NCBI GenBank assembly: GCA_051884615.1
Contig: JBJEVT010000016.1
Location: 1 to 64,000, forward strand
Direction: 5' to 3'
Length of the DNA: 64,000 bases
Source: UBA1724 sp051884615
Lineage (GTDB): Bacteria > Verrucomicrobiota > Lentisphaeria > Oligosphaerales > Oligosphaeraceae
Shown here in pieces: positions 34,247-43,295 of the stretch (its first letter is position 1; every line of letters starts with the position of its first letter). Below the pieces are notes generated by a model, which did not search any database, had not been told where the DNA came from, and saw nothing but the letters and a program-made list of their open reading frames with translations. The position numbers were made by a program, and so were the translations under genes.

Positions 34247-36406
34247 ATGCCGACCACCTATCGTGATCTCCATGCCCTGGACGAACTCTTCGCCCAGGCC
34301 TCCAAGAACCCCGCCATCTGCGAAACCCTGGCCCAGCTCCTGGACGCCGCCCCCGCCCGCGCCCACGCCTGGCCTCCCTTCCTCCAGGCGCAATGGAAGG
34401 ATCACGCCGCCAAATATTTCGAGAGCCTGCCCAAGACCGCCTCCCTGGGACGCCCCCAGCAACGCCTCCTCCAGGCCATGCTGAACATGGGGCTGGACGA
34501 CGACGAGAACCACAAGCTGCGTCCCCTCTACATCCGGCTCTTCCACGCCCTCCATCCCCAGTGCCCCAACGCCGAGGGAATCCTCCAGGTCACCGGGCTC
34601 ACCCTGGACAACCCCGCCCCCGTCCTGGCGGCCGCCGCCAGACTCCAGGTCTTCCACGCCCTGCGCGCCGGCATCCGTCTCTGGATTCCCGGAATGGGCG
34701 TGAACACCCTCCAGGAGCTGGATGAAAAGCACTGCAGCATCACCCTGGAGGAGGACCCCGAGAAGCACCTGCCCCTGGCGGACCTCCTGGCCCGCTGCGT
34801 GGTGATCCTGCCGGTGGGCACTCTGGAATCCCTGGTGCTGAAGAAGAAGGTCGCCTTCGCCGGCCTCCCGGAACTCTACCAGGCCGCCTGCGACAGCATC
34901 ATCACCTGCCAGGACCCCTCCCCCTCCCTGGTGGACAAAATCCTGATCCCCGCCTTCTACGGAGCCACCGAGCTGCGGGCAATGTGCTCCCCCCAGAAGC
35001 AGGAGAGCCAGGCCAGCGAGAAGAACCAGGCCGCCCAGGCGGGACGCTGGGACTACAGCCGTTCGCTGGTGGAGATGCTGGGACGCCTGGAGAAGGCCGC
35101 CATCACCGAGGGCGCGCCCTGGAACCGGGAGAATCTGAAGACCCTGCTGGCCCGGGAGGCGGGACGCGCCGACATGGCCGTCCGCTGCGCCAGCGCCTTG
35201 GCCCTCCTCTTCAAGAACGACCTGACCAGGGACCTGATCCAGGATTTGTGCCAGGAGCTGCAGGGGCAGTTCCTGCCCTGGCATGAGCTCGCCCTCTTCG
35301 TCAAGGTCTCCGACGCCCTGCCCGGCAAATATGTGAGCGAGTGGTTCAACCTGAGCCGGGAGCTCGTCGGCGCCGACTACCTCATCGAGGCCACCCTGCA
35401 GATGCCCTGCCATCTGTGGGCCTACACCGAGAAGACCCTGAAGAGCAGCGAGGAGCACAAGACCTTCGAGGAGCGCTTCTTCAAGGACTTCAAGGAGGGC
35501 CGCGCCACGTCGGACCACTTCATGTGGCTGTGGAAGAAAGTCAAGCACAGCGACGAGCGCGCCGCCATCCTCTCCAACAGCACCCTCCTCTTCAAGATTC
35601 TCCACCAGGACGTGAAGGGCAACTACCTGAAGAGCCAGCGGAATCTCCGCAAGGCCCTGCTGGACAGCGAGGAGTTCCTCTATGAAGTGGTGCAGCTCCC
35701 CACCGACCTGGTGGGCAAGGGCACGGCCAAGAAGCGGATCCCGAAGGCGGGCAGCCGGCCCGACCTGAACGCCATCCGCGCCCTGGTGCGCTGCGCCAAG
35801 CGCATGCCCCTCCTGGACACCCGGGAGAAGCAGTCCCTCCTGGTGAAGATCGCCCGCCTGGGCGACGAAGCCAAGGCCATCGTGGAGGAGAATGTGACCA
35901 CCCAGGTGAAGCAGACCATCGACCGCCTCACCTCCCAGCGCAGCTTCCGTCAGCTCCAGGCCGAGCTGGAGAAGCTCCTCAACGAGGAAATCCCCGCCAA
36001 CACCGCCGCCATCGAGGACGCCCGCTCCCGGGGAGACCTCTCCGAAAACTCCGAGTACAAATACGCCAAGGAAGTCCAGCGCAATCTGGCGCGCCGCCGC
36101 AACACCCTCCAGCAGGAGCTCAGCGTCTGCCAGCCCATGGACTTCTCCACCCAGGAAGTGGGCGAATACGTCATCCCCGGCAGCGTCATCACCCTCCGGG
36201 AGGGGGATGGCACCCTCCAGCAGGTCACCCTCCTGGGACTCTACGACGGCGACAGCCAGAAGAACTGGTACTCCTACGACTCCCCCATGGGCCGCATCCT
36301 GCTGGGGAACAAGGCCGAGGCGAAAGTCACCCTGCCCTCCGGCAAGGCGGTGGTCATCCAGGCCATCTCCCCCCTGCCCCAGGACGTCCTGGACTTCCTC
36401 CGGTAG
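34247..36406 (+). CDS. GreA-type transcription factor with long N-terminal extension
   Basis: 719 residues. The last ~160 (from about residue 560) are a complete GreA: a coiled-coil with DARSRGDLSENSEYKYAKE, then a FKBP-like domain with the YVIPGSVITLREG start. GreA rescues backtracked RNA polymerase by stimulating transcript cleavage; the acidic tip of the coiled coil is present. The first ~555 residues are helical, with no recognised domain. A normal GreA is about 158 residues, so this is a fusion; similar long forms are known in this bacterial group. Whether a separate short GreA exists cannot be seen here. Confidence 0.85.
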   Translation: MPTTYRDLHALDELFAQASKNPAICETLAQLLDAAPARAHAWPPFLQAQWKDHAAKYFESLPKTASLGRPQQRLLQAMLNMGLDDDENHKLRPLYIRLFHALHPQCPNAEGILQVTGLTLDNPAPVLAAAARLQVFHALRAGIRLWIPGMGVNTLQELDEKHCSITLEEDPEKHLPLADLLARCVVILPVGTLESLVLKKKVAFAGLPELYQAACDSIITCQDPSPSLVDKILIPAFYGATELRAMCSPQKQESQASEKNQAAQAGRWDYSRSLVEMLGRLEKAAITEGAPWNRENLKTLLAREAGRADMAVRCASALALLFKNDLTRDLIQDLCQELQGQFLPWHELALFVKVSDALPGKYVSEWFNLSRELVGADYLIEATLQMPCHLWAYTEKTLKSSEEHKTFEERFFKDFKEGRATSDHFMWLWKKVKHSDERAAILSNSTLLFKILHQDVKGNYLKSQRNLRKALLDSEEFLYEVVQLPTDLVGKGTAKKRIPKAGSRPDLNAIRALVRCAKRMPLLDTREKQSLLVKIARLGDEAKAIVEENVTTQVKQTIDRLTSQRSFRQLQAELEKLLNEEIPANTAAIEDARSRGDLSENSEYKYAKEVQRNLARRRNTLQQELSVCQPMDFSTQEVGEYVIPGSVITLREGDGTLQQVTLLGLYDGDSQKNWYSYDSPMGRILLGNKAEAKVTLPSGKAVVIQAISPLPQDVLDFLR

Positions 36407-36469
36407 CCCGCCTCCCCCGACTCCCTCCGTCCCCGGAGCCGGGGAGGGGGAGCCCTTTCGTTGAAAATC

Positions 36470-36523
36470 GGCGCAATCTGTCCCTCTTCTCCGGATTTCC
36501 GGAAGAAAGAGGGGGGTTGCGCC
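36470..36523. repeat. nested inverted repeat / structured element
   Basis: Outer arms GGCGCAA (36470-36476) and TTGCGCC (36517-36523), inner arms CCCTCTT (36482-36488) and AAGAGGG (36507-36513), then a CCGG/CCGG core: a 54-nt hairpin-like structure between the GreA fusion and the next promoter. AT-rich flanks lie on both sides. It could be a bidirectional terminator or a structured RNA. Confidence 0.55.
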
Positions 36524-36554
36524 TAAAATTTAAGGGGAAGCCCCGGCGTTCCCC

Positions 36555-36583
36555 TTGGCGAAGGCCGAGGAGCAGAGTATATT
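36555..36583 (+). promoter_or_regulatory. sigma70-type promoter
   Basis: TTGGCG (36555-36560) and TATATT (36578-36583) with a 17-nt spacer, about 80 nt before the start codon at 36664. Confidence 0.6.
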
Positions 36584-36663
36584 CCCGTCTCGCCCCTCTT
36601 CCTTCCCGCGCCTTCCTCCCCGGCGGCACCGTCTCCCGAAGGAAGGGAACCCCTCTTCGCCCC

Positions 36664-37689
36664 ATGAATCCCTCGGACAAAATCATACCCTTCGACCAGC
36701 TGCGGCAGTGGCGGGAATCCCTGCGCCAGGAGAACCGGAGCCTGGTGGTCACCAACGGGGTCTTCGACCTGATGCACCGGGGGCACGCCGAATACCTGGC
36801 GCAGGCCGCCTCCCTGGGAGACGCCCTCCTGGTCCTGGTGAACGACGACGCCAGCGTCACCGCCCTCAAGGGACCCACCCGCCCCATCCTCCCCCAGGAG
36901 GACCGGGCGTTCCTGCTGGCCTCCCTCCAGTGCGTCGCCGCCGTCTCCGTCTTTCCCGGCCCCCAGGCCACGGAAGCCCTGCGCCGCTGCGCCCCGGACG
37001 TGTATGTCAAGGGAGGGGACTACACGCCGGAGAGCCTCAACCGGGATGAATTTCAGGCATTGCAGGCATGCGGGAGCCAGATCCGGATTCTGCCCCTGGT
37101 GCCCGGATGCTCCACCTCCTCCATCGTGAAGAAGCTGCGCCAGGGCGCCCCGGAGGCAGACGCCTCCTCTCTGGACCGCCGTCTGCAGCCCATCTTCCGC
37201 CGCCGCTCCATCCGCGCCTTCCTGCCCCGCACCGTGGAGCAGCAGGAGATCGGCCTTCTCCTGGAGGCCGCCATGGCGGCGCCCTCCGCGAAAGCCTGCT
37301 ATCCCGCCCATTTCCTGGTGCTCACCGATCCCCAGGAGCGGAAGGCGGTGGCGCAGTGCCTCCCCAATGGCGCCTTCCTGGCCCAGGCTCCCCTGGGCGT
37401 CCTCGTCTGCGGAGACCTGGAGAAGAGCTGCCACCAGGCCCTCTCCTACCTCATCCAGGACTGCTCCGCCGCCGTGGAGAATCTCCTCCTGGCGGCCAGC
37501 ATGCTGGGCATGGGCGCCTGCTGGCTGGGCGTCCATCCCAACGAGGACCGGGTGACCGCCCTGCGAAACCACTTCCGCCTTCCCTCCCGGATCATCCCCG
37601 TGGCCGCCGTGGCGCTGGGTTGGCCCGGGGAGACCAAGCCCCCCCGCACGAACTACCAGCCCGAACAGGTGCACGTGAACCTCTGGTGA
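36664..37689 (+). CDS. HldE-type adenylyltransferase fused to a nitroreductase
   Basis: 341 residues in one uninterrupted frame. Residues 1-165 match the C-terminal adenylyltransferase of HldE/RfaE (heptose-1-phosphate to ADP-heptose): TNGVFDLMHRGHAEYL holds the HxGH-type nucleotidyl motif, and CSTSSIVKKL closes the domain. Residues ~176-341 match the nitroreductase family (RRSIRAFLPRTVEQQEIGLLLEAA, a typical FMN-binding start, plus AVENLLLAASMLGMGACWLG). The start at 36664 is preceded by a good promoter. The combination is unusual; both halves look intact. The link between an ADP-sugar step and a flavin reductase is unknown. Confidence 0.85.
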   Translation: MNPSDKIIPFDQLRQWRESLRQENRSLVVTNGVFDLMHRGHAEYLAQAASLGDALLVLVNDDASVTALKGPTRPILPQEDRAFLLASLQCVAAVSVFPGPQATEALRRCAPDVYVKGGDYTPESLNRDEFQALQACGSQIRILPLVPGCSTSSIVKKLRQGAPEADASSLDRRLQPIFRRRSIRAFLPRTVEQQEIGLLLEAAMAAPSAKACYPAHFLVLTDPQERKAVAQCLPNGAFLAQAPLGVLVCGDLEKSCHQALSYLIQDCSAAVENLLLAASMLGMGACWLGVHPNEDRVTALRNHFRLPSRIIPVAAVALGWPGETKPPRTNYQPEQVHVNLW

Positions 37690-37699
37690 CTCCCACGCC

Positions 37700-38434
37700 A
37701 TGACCGTCGCCCTCGCCACATCCCAACCCTTGAGCCAGGAGCTGAAAAACCGCCGTTTTCAGCGCCGGTGGGATTTTTTCGTGCTGATCACGCTGCTCTT
37801 CTTCTCCCTGGCTCTCTTCCTCCCCGTGCTGGTGACGCGCCGCCCCGTGCCCTGGCGCCCCCCGGACCGTAAATCCTTCGTCCACTCCCTCCAGGCCGCC
37901 TTCGCCCCCCAGGACCACAAGGCATGGACCCCCACCGCCACCGTCTCCCTGGTGCTGGACTACTTCACCTTCGGGGACGACCACATGGTCTTCTACCGGG
38001 TCCACAGCCTCCTGGGCCATCTGGTGAAGACGGCGGTGCTGTGGCTGCTGCTGCGCCGGCTCCGGGTCTCCAGCCACTACGCCATGGGTTTCGCCTTCCT
38101 GGTGGCCATCTGGCCCAGCCGCATCGAGGCCGTCATGACGCCCCACATGCGGGGCGTCATCGCCCTCACCCTCTTCTCCTACCTGGCCATGCTCCTCGCC
38201 ACCTACATCAACTCCCCCCGCTGGCATCTCTGGATGGCCCTCTGCACGGTGTGCTGCGTCTTTGCCGCGGGAGCGTCGCTCTGGGCGGCGCTTCTCCTCA
38301 CGGCCATGCCCGCCGTGGCCTGGTGGCGCACCCCCCGGGGAGACGTCTTCCCCTGGCACCGGCTGGTGCTGCCGGAGCTGACCCTGCTGGGCTGCCTCTT
38401 CCTCTCCCTCCGGATGTCCGGCTATCTCGGCTAG
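37700..38434 (+). CDS. polytopic membrane protein, unknown function
   Basis: 244 residues with about five to six hydrophobic segments (first one at ~25-45, LITLLFFSLALFLPVLV). The loop AWTPTATVSLVLDYFTFGDDHMVFYRVHSLLGHL, then WPSRIEAVMTPHMRG, is reminiscent of the N-terminal region of membrane O-glycosyltransferase/TPR proteins, but it is too short and no catalytic motif is clear. It follows the fusion gene by 10 nt, so it is likely cotranscribed. Confidence 0.65.
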   Translation: MTVALATSQPLSQELKNRRFQRRWDFFVLITLLFFSLALFLPVLVTRRPVPWRPPDRKSFVHSLQAAFAPQDHKAWTPTATVSLVLDYFTFGDDHMVFYRVHSLLGHLVKTAVLWLLLRRLRVSSHYAMGFAFLVAIWPSRIEAVMTPHMRGVIALTLFSYLAMLLATYINSPRWHLWMALCTVCCVFAAGASLWAALLLTAMPAVAWWRTPRGDVFPWHRLVLPELTLLGCLFLSLRMSGYLG

Positions 38435-38496
38435 CCACGCCCACCCCTTTTCCCGTCGTATCCAACGCAATCCCTCCCCTCCCCCGCCTCCCCTCC

Positions 38497-39537
38497 ATGA
38501 GAAAACTCCTCTTCCTCTTCGCCTTCAGCCTCCTGCTTCCCTGCCTCCTGGCCGACCGCATCGTCTTGAACGACGGCTCCGTCCTCAACGGAACCCTGAA
38601 GAGCATCGCCAACGGAACCCTGGTCCTCGCCACCGACTTCGCCGGCGACCTGAAGATCCCCGCCCAGCGGGTGGTGAAGCTGGACACCGTGGGCGCCGTG
38701 GAGATCGCCACCCAGGACGGGCAGCGCGTCCAGGGCCGCCTGAACACCCATGAGCCCGCTCCCGCCGCCGGCGAAGCCACGGGCGACGCCCCCGCCGCCG
38801 CCCCCATGGCCCTGGCTCTGGGCAACGTGAAGTATCTGTGGACCGCGGGCATGGAAGACCCCACCCTGCCTCCTGCCCGGAAGTGGGACGGGGAGTTCTC
38901 CCTGGACATCTCCGGCAAGACCGGCAACTCCGAGAAGTTCAACGGCGGGGCGGGCGCCCTGGCCACCCTGGCCGGCCCCGTGGACAAGCTGAAGCTCCAC
39001 GCCAACGCCTCCTACGGACGGGAGGACCACAACACCAACACCAAGAAGTATCTGGCGGGCGCGGACTATGAGCACAAGCTCCTGGATTGCCCCACCACCT
39101 GGTATGTGAGCGGGGAGCTGGAGCAGCAGCCCACCAGCGGACTGCGCCTGCGCCAGGAGGTGGGCGCCGGTTTCGGCTACTACCTCCTCCAGCAGGAGAA
39201 CAGCAGCCTGCGCCTCCGCGCCGGTCTCTCCGCCAAGGCCCGGAAATACACCGACGGCAGCCACAACGACACCATGGGCGCCCAGCTGGGCCTCCGCTAC
39301 GAGCGCAACATCCAGGAATGGGGCAAGCTGGTCACCGAGCTGACCCTGCAGCCCTCCCTGGAGAACTTCCACGACTACCGCGCCCTCCACGAGTCCTCCC
39401 TGGACATCCCCCTGGTCTTCCAGTATCCCCTCAGCCTCCGCCTGGGCATCTCCAACGAATACAACAGCCGGGTCTCCAAGGGCTCCGAGCGCATGGAAAC
39501 CAACTACTTCGCCAAGATGGTCTTCAAGTGGAAGTAG
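38497..39537 (+). CDS. DUF481 family outer-membrane protein
   Basis: 346 residues with a signal peptide (1-19, LLFLFAFSLLLPCLLA). N-terminal domain: DRIVLNDGSVLNGTLKSI, a short repeat motif common in this group. The C-terminal ~200 residues match DUF481: GEFSLDISGKTGNSEKFN starts a barrel with repeated strands (KLHANASYGRED, EVGAGFGYYLL, QLGLRYERN) and it ends with KMVFKWK. Probably an outer-membrane barrel; E. coli relative YdiY is of unknown function. A strong hairpin follows at 39582. Confidence 0.75.
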   Translation: MRKLLFLFAFSLLLPCLLADRIVLNDGSVLNGTLKSIANGTLVLATDFAGDLKIPAQRVVKLDTVGAVEIATQDGQRVQGRLNTHEPAPAAGEATGDAPAAAPMALALGNVKYLWTAGMEDPTLPPARKWDGEFSLDISGKTGNSEKFNGGAGALATLAGPVDKLKLHANASYGREDHNTNTKKYLAGADYEHKLLDCPTTWYVSGELEQQPTSGLRLRQEVGAGFGYYLLQQENSSLRLRAGLSAKARKYTDGSHNDTMGAQLGLRYERNIQEWGKLVTELTLQPSLENFHDYRALHESSLDIPLVFQYPLSLRLGISNEYNSRVSKGSERMETNYFAKMVFKWK

Positions 39538-39581
39538 TCGAAACGCCCCGCTCCCTCCTCGTTCCATGACGCCGGCGCCCT

Positions 39582-39623
39582 GCCCCTTCCTTCCCGGGAG
39601 GGAAGGGGCGCCGTTGCTCTTTT
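39582..39623 (+). terminator. hairpin with T-tract
   Basis: Arms GCCCCTTCC (39582-39590) and GGAAGGGGC (39601-39609), partly paired loop, then GCCGTTGCTCTTTT. It follows the DUF481 gene and ends 16 nt before the start codon of the U32 gene. The same two arms occur in the hairpin at 55735-55760. Confidence 0.65.
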
Positions 39624-39639
39624 CCCCCGCCTCGTTTCC

Positions 39640-41709
39640 ATGGAGATTCTCGCCCCCGTCAACGCCTCCACCCTGGACGCCGCCCTGGACGCCGGAGCCG
39701 ACGCCGTGTATTTCGGCCTCAAGCGCCTGAATGCCCGGCGGGGCGCGCTGAATTTCACCCAGGACGAATTGCCCGAGGTGGTGGAGAAGATCCATGGGCA
39801 TGGGGCGAAGGCCCATCTGGCCCTGAACATCGATTTGACCCAGCGGGAGCTGGGACTGGCGATACGCACCCTGGCGTTGGCCAGGGCGACCGGGGTGGAT
39901 GCGGTGATCGTCCGGGACCCGGCCATTCTCTCCCTTCGCCCCCGCTTTCCCCAGCTGGAGTTCCACCTCAGCACCCAGTCGGGCGTCTCCTCCCTTGCGG
40001 GCGTCCGCATGGCACGGGAGCTGGGATGCGACCGGGTGGTGCTGGCGCGGGAGATGACCCGGGAGGAGATCCGCGCCTGCTGCCGGGTGGAGGGAATCGC
40101 CATCGAGGTCTTCGTGCAGGGCGCCTTGTGCTTCTGCGCCTCGGGACGGTGTCTTCTCTCCAGCTGGGTGGGAGGGCGCAGCGGCAACCGGGGCGCCTGC
40201 GCCTCCCCCTGCCGGGTGGCTTGGCGGGGCGAGGACGGGGAAGCCCCCCCGGCGCATCCCCTCTCCATGAAGGATTTGTGCCTGGTGGAGCGCCTTCCCG
40301 AACTCCAGGAGATGGGCGTGGCCTCCCTGAAGATCGAGGGGCGCCTCAAATCCGCCGCCTGGGTCTCCCAGGCCGTGCGGCTCTACGCCGCCGCCCGGGC
40401 GGGCGCCCAGCCCCTCCCCGCCTTGAAGGAACAAGCGGAAGCCCTGGGCGGCTACACCGGACGCGCCCTGACGGAAGGATACTACGCCGGACTCCGGGAG
40501 GGGCTGACGGACGTCAGCCTGGGACGGGGCCAAAAGGCCGCTCCCGCCTCCCCCTGCGCCGCCTCCCCTGCGGAACCGCCGCCCCCCGCCCCCGCTCTTC
40601 TCCTCCGGGTGACCCAGGATGAAAAGGGCGGCACCTGCTTCCAATGCCAGCGGGGAAGCCTCGTCCAGAATCTCCGGATTCCCCCCCAGCGCATCCCCAA
40701 TCCCCGCCGCGCCCTCCCCCTGGGGGAAATCCTCCAGCAGGCCCGTCTCCTCCTGGCCGCCCTGCCCCATCAGCTCCAGGTGACGGACACCCTGGAAGCC
40801 CTGCCTCTGCCCCGGAGATGCCAGGAGACCGTCCTCCAGTTCCTCCAGGAATTTCTGCGCAGGGCAACCAAGGAGGACGACGGCACCATTCGCCAGGAGC
40901 TTCCCGGCGAGCTCCAGGAGCTCCTGCGCCCCGCCGCCCCCGCCCCGGAGAACCGCTTTCCCCTGGGAGGGCAGGCGCCGGGCGTCCTCCGTCTGCGTCC
41001 CGGCCAGCTGAAGGACTTTCTCCGGCGGCCTCCGACCCCCGGGCTCTCCCTGGTGCTCGCCCTCCAGGGCGACGAATCCCCGGAGGAGCTGGAGGCGGCC
41101 CTGGCTCCCCTCCCCCTGCCCCCGGAGGCCCTAACCCTCGCCCTCCCCTCCGTCTGCCACGACGACGCCCTGGCGACCCTGGAACCTCTGGTGGTCTGGG
41201 CGAAAACGCGGGGGCATCTTCTGGAGGCCAACTCCTGGGACACCCTGGAACTCTGCCGCGCCCGGAAGGCCCCCTTCGCCACCGGCCAGGGCATGGCCAT
41301 CCTCAACGCCATGGCAGCCGCCTTCCTCCAGCGGCTGGGGGCGAAGTGGTGCGCCGCCTCCTGGGAAATGGACCAGAAGCAGCTCCAGGAACTCTGCGCC
41401 CAGTGCCCGGCTCCCCTCGCCCTGACCCTCTTCAGCCGCCCGCCCCTCATGGTCACCCGCGCCAGGCTCCCGGAAGCCTTCCCCCCGGGGCAGATCCTCC
41501 AGGACGCCCGGGGAATCCGGCTGCGCCACGGGCGGGAGGGGGAATCCACGGTGCTGCGCCCCGTCACCCCCATGGACTGGCGGGGCCTGCGGGACGCGCG
41601 GATCCGCGCCTTCCGCTGGGAGGTGGACCTGACGGGGATGGACAGCCCCGTCCCGCCGCCCCCCGAGCCCTCCCCCTTCCTCTTCAATTTCGACCGAACC
41701 CTCCGCTGA
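39640..41709 (+). CDS. peptidase U32 family protein (TrhP/RlhA-like)
   Basis: 689 residues. N-terminal ~290 residues match the U32 family: EILAPVNASTLDAALDAGADAVYFGL, HLSTQSGVSS, and the cysteine motif CFCASGRCLLSS with GNRGACASPCR. Several U32 members are now known as tRNA/rRNA hydroxylation enzymes rather than peptidases (TrhP, RlhA), and the four cysteines could hold an iron-sulfur cluster. Residues ~300-680 are an added domain with an ELCRARKAPFATGQGMAIL stretch. The exact substrate is not determined. No Shine-Dalgarno before the ATG. Confidence 0.8.
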   Translation: MEILAPVNASTLDAALDAGADAVYFGLKRLNARRGALNFTQDELPEVVEKIHGHGAKAHLALNIDLTQRELGLAIRTLALARATGVDAVIVRDPAILSLRPRFPQLEFHLSTQSGVSSLAGVRMARELGCDRVVLAREMTREEIRACCRVEGIAIEVFVQGALCFCASGRCLLSSWVGGRSGNRGACASPCRVAWRGEDGEAPPAHPLSMKDLCLVERLPELQEMGVASLKIEGRLKSAAWVSQAVRLYAAARAGAQPLPALKEQAEALGGYTGRALTEGYYAGLREGLTDVSLGRGQKAAPASPCAASPAEPPPPAPALLLRVTQDEKGGTCFQCQRGSLVQNLRIPPQRIPNPRRALPLGEILQQARLLLAALPHQLQVTDTLEALPLPRRCQETVLQFLQEFLRRATKEDDGTIRQELPGELQELLRPAAPAPENRFPLGGQAPGVLRLRPGQLKDFLRRPPTPGLSLVLALQGDESPEELEAALAPLPLPPEALTLALPSVCHDDALATLEPLVVWAKTRGHLLEANSWDTLELCRARKAPFATGQGMAILNAMAAAFLQRLGAKWCAASWEMDQKQLQELCAQCPAPLALTLFSRPPLMVTRARLPEAFPPGQILQDARGIRLRHGREGESTVLRPVTPMDWRGLRDARIRAFRWEVDLTGMDSPVPPPPEPSPFLFNFDRTLR

Positions 41710-41717
41710 TCTCCCCC

Positions 41718-43268
41718 ATGCCCCGTTCTCTTCCCCTGCTTCTTGTGGCTCTCCTCGCCCTCCTCTGCCCGGGACGCGGCGGCCGCCTCCAGGCCGGAGC
41801 ATCCCCCAACTACGTCACCTACGAGCGCTTCGGCGCCAAGGGAGACGGCAAGGAGAACGACCTGCCCGCCATCCGGGCGGCGCACCAATACGCCAACGAG
41901 CACAACCTGCCCGTGCGGGGGAAGAACGGGGCGGTCTACCGGATCGAGGCGGGGGAGCCCGCCATCATCAAGACCGACACCGATTTCCAGGATGCCAAGT
42001 TCGTGATTGACGACAGCCGCCTCACCGTCAAGGAGGGGCAGGTGGACGTCTTCCGGGTGGAGTCGGACACGCCGCCCTGGGACGTGCAGGTGCCCGCCCC
42101 CCTGCGGCAGGGCGCCACCCAGCTGGGGGCGGCGCTGCCCCAGCGCGCCCTGGTGGTGCTCTCCAACAAGAACAAAAAACACTTCATCCGTCTGGGACTC
42201 AACCAGAACGACGGGGTGCCCGCCTCGGACACCATCCTGGTGGAAAAGGACGGCTCCATCCACCCCTCCACCCCCCTGCTGTGGGACTTCCCCGAAATCA
42301 CCTCCGCCAAAGCCTATTCCGTGGAGGACCGGCCCATCGTCATCCGGGGAGGCATCTTCACCACCATCGCCAACCGCGCGGAACCCAAATACACCTACTA
42401 TTCCCGGGGCTTCCTGGTCCAGCGCTCCAACGTCATCCTGGAAAACCACCTCCATGCCGTGACGGGAGAGGGGCCCCAGGGCGCCCCCTACGCCGGCTTC
42501 TTCCGCTTCCAGACCTGCTACAACAGCATCCTGCGCAACTGCCGGGTCAGCGGCCACAAGACCTACTCCACCATCGGCTCCGCCGGGAAACCCGTCACCA
42601 TGGGCACCTACGACCTGGGCGCCAACCGGGCGGTGCGTCTGGTCTTCCAGAACGTGAAGCAGATGAACGACATCCACGACACCACCAGATGGGGGATCAT
42701 GGGCACCAACTTCTGCCGGGATCTCATCCTGGAGGGATGCACCCTCTCCCGCTTCGACGCCCACCAGGGCGTGGCGAACGTCATCATCCGCAACTGCGTC
42801 CTGGGCCATGCCGGCGTCAACCTCATCGGATACGGCAACGTCCTCATGGAAAACACCTGGGTCCACAGCCCGTGGCTGATGAATCTCCGGGGCGACTACG
42901 GCTCCACCTGGCGGGGCAATCTCACCGTGCGCAACTGCGTCCTGGCGCCGCCCAAGTACAGCGGGCAGGGCGGCATCCTCAACGGATACAACACGGGCAC
43001 CCATGATTTCGGATATCCCTGCGTCATGCCCGACACCATCACCCTCCAGAATCTCACCATCCTGGACAGGCTGCCCAAGGGGAATCTCCCCATCTACTTC
43101 TTCGCCGATTTCCTCCAGAAGCGGGACAAGCCGGGACGCGTTCCCTATCTTCCCACCCGGCAGGTCCTTGTGCAGAGAGTGGCCACGGAGAGCGGCTCCC
43201 CCATCCAGATCTCCCCCAATCCCGTCCTCTTCTCCCAGACCAGAATCCTCCCCCTGGCTCCCCGCTAG
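41718..43268 (+). CDS. exported pectate-lyase-like beta-helix protein
   Basis: 516 residues with a signal peptide (1-25). YVTYERFGAKGDGKENDLPAI is the standard start of the pectate-lyase 3 family, in which a short strand precedes a right-handed parallel beta-helix. Later turns include DLILEGCTLSRFDAHQGVANV and NVLMENTWVHS, with regular aromatic/asparagine spacing. It may be a carbohydrate-active or polysaccharide-binding protein; no lyase catalytic residues can be picked out with confidence. The preceding U32 gene ends only 9 nt upstream. Confidence 0.8.
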   Translation: MPRSLPLLLVALLALLCPGRGGRLQAGASPNYVTYERFGAKGDGKENDLPAIRAAHQYANEHNLPVRGKNGAVYRIEAGEPAIIKTDTDFQDAKFVIDDSRLTVKEGQVDVFRVESDTPPWDVQVPAPLRQGATQLGAALPQRALVVLSNKNKKHFIRLGLNQNDGVPASDTILVEKDGSIHPSTPLLWDFPEITSAKAYSVEDRPIVIRGGIFTTIANRAEPKYTYYSRGFLVQRSNVILENHLHAVTGEGPQGAPYAGFFRFQTCYNSILRNCRVSGHKTYSTIGSAGKPVTMGTYDLGANRAVRLVFQNVKQMNDIHDTTRWGIMGTNFCRDLILEGCTLSRFDAHQGVANVIIRNCVLGHAGVNLIGYGNVLMENTWVHSPWLMNLRGDYGSTWRGNLTVRNCVLAPPKYSGQGGILNGYNTGTHDFGYPCVMPDTITLQNLTILDRLPKGNLPIYFFADFLQKRDKPGRVPYLPTRQVLVQRVATESGSPIQISPNPVLFSQTRILPLAPR

Positions 43269-43295
43269 AGAAGGAGCCGAGAAAAACTCCCCGCC

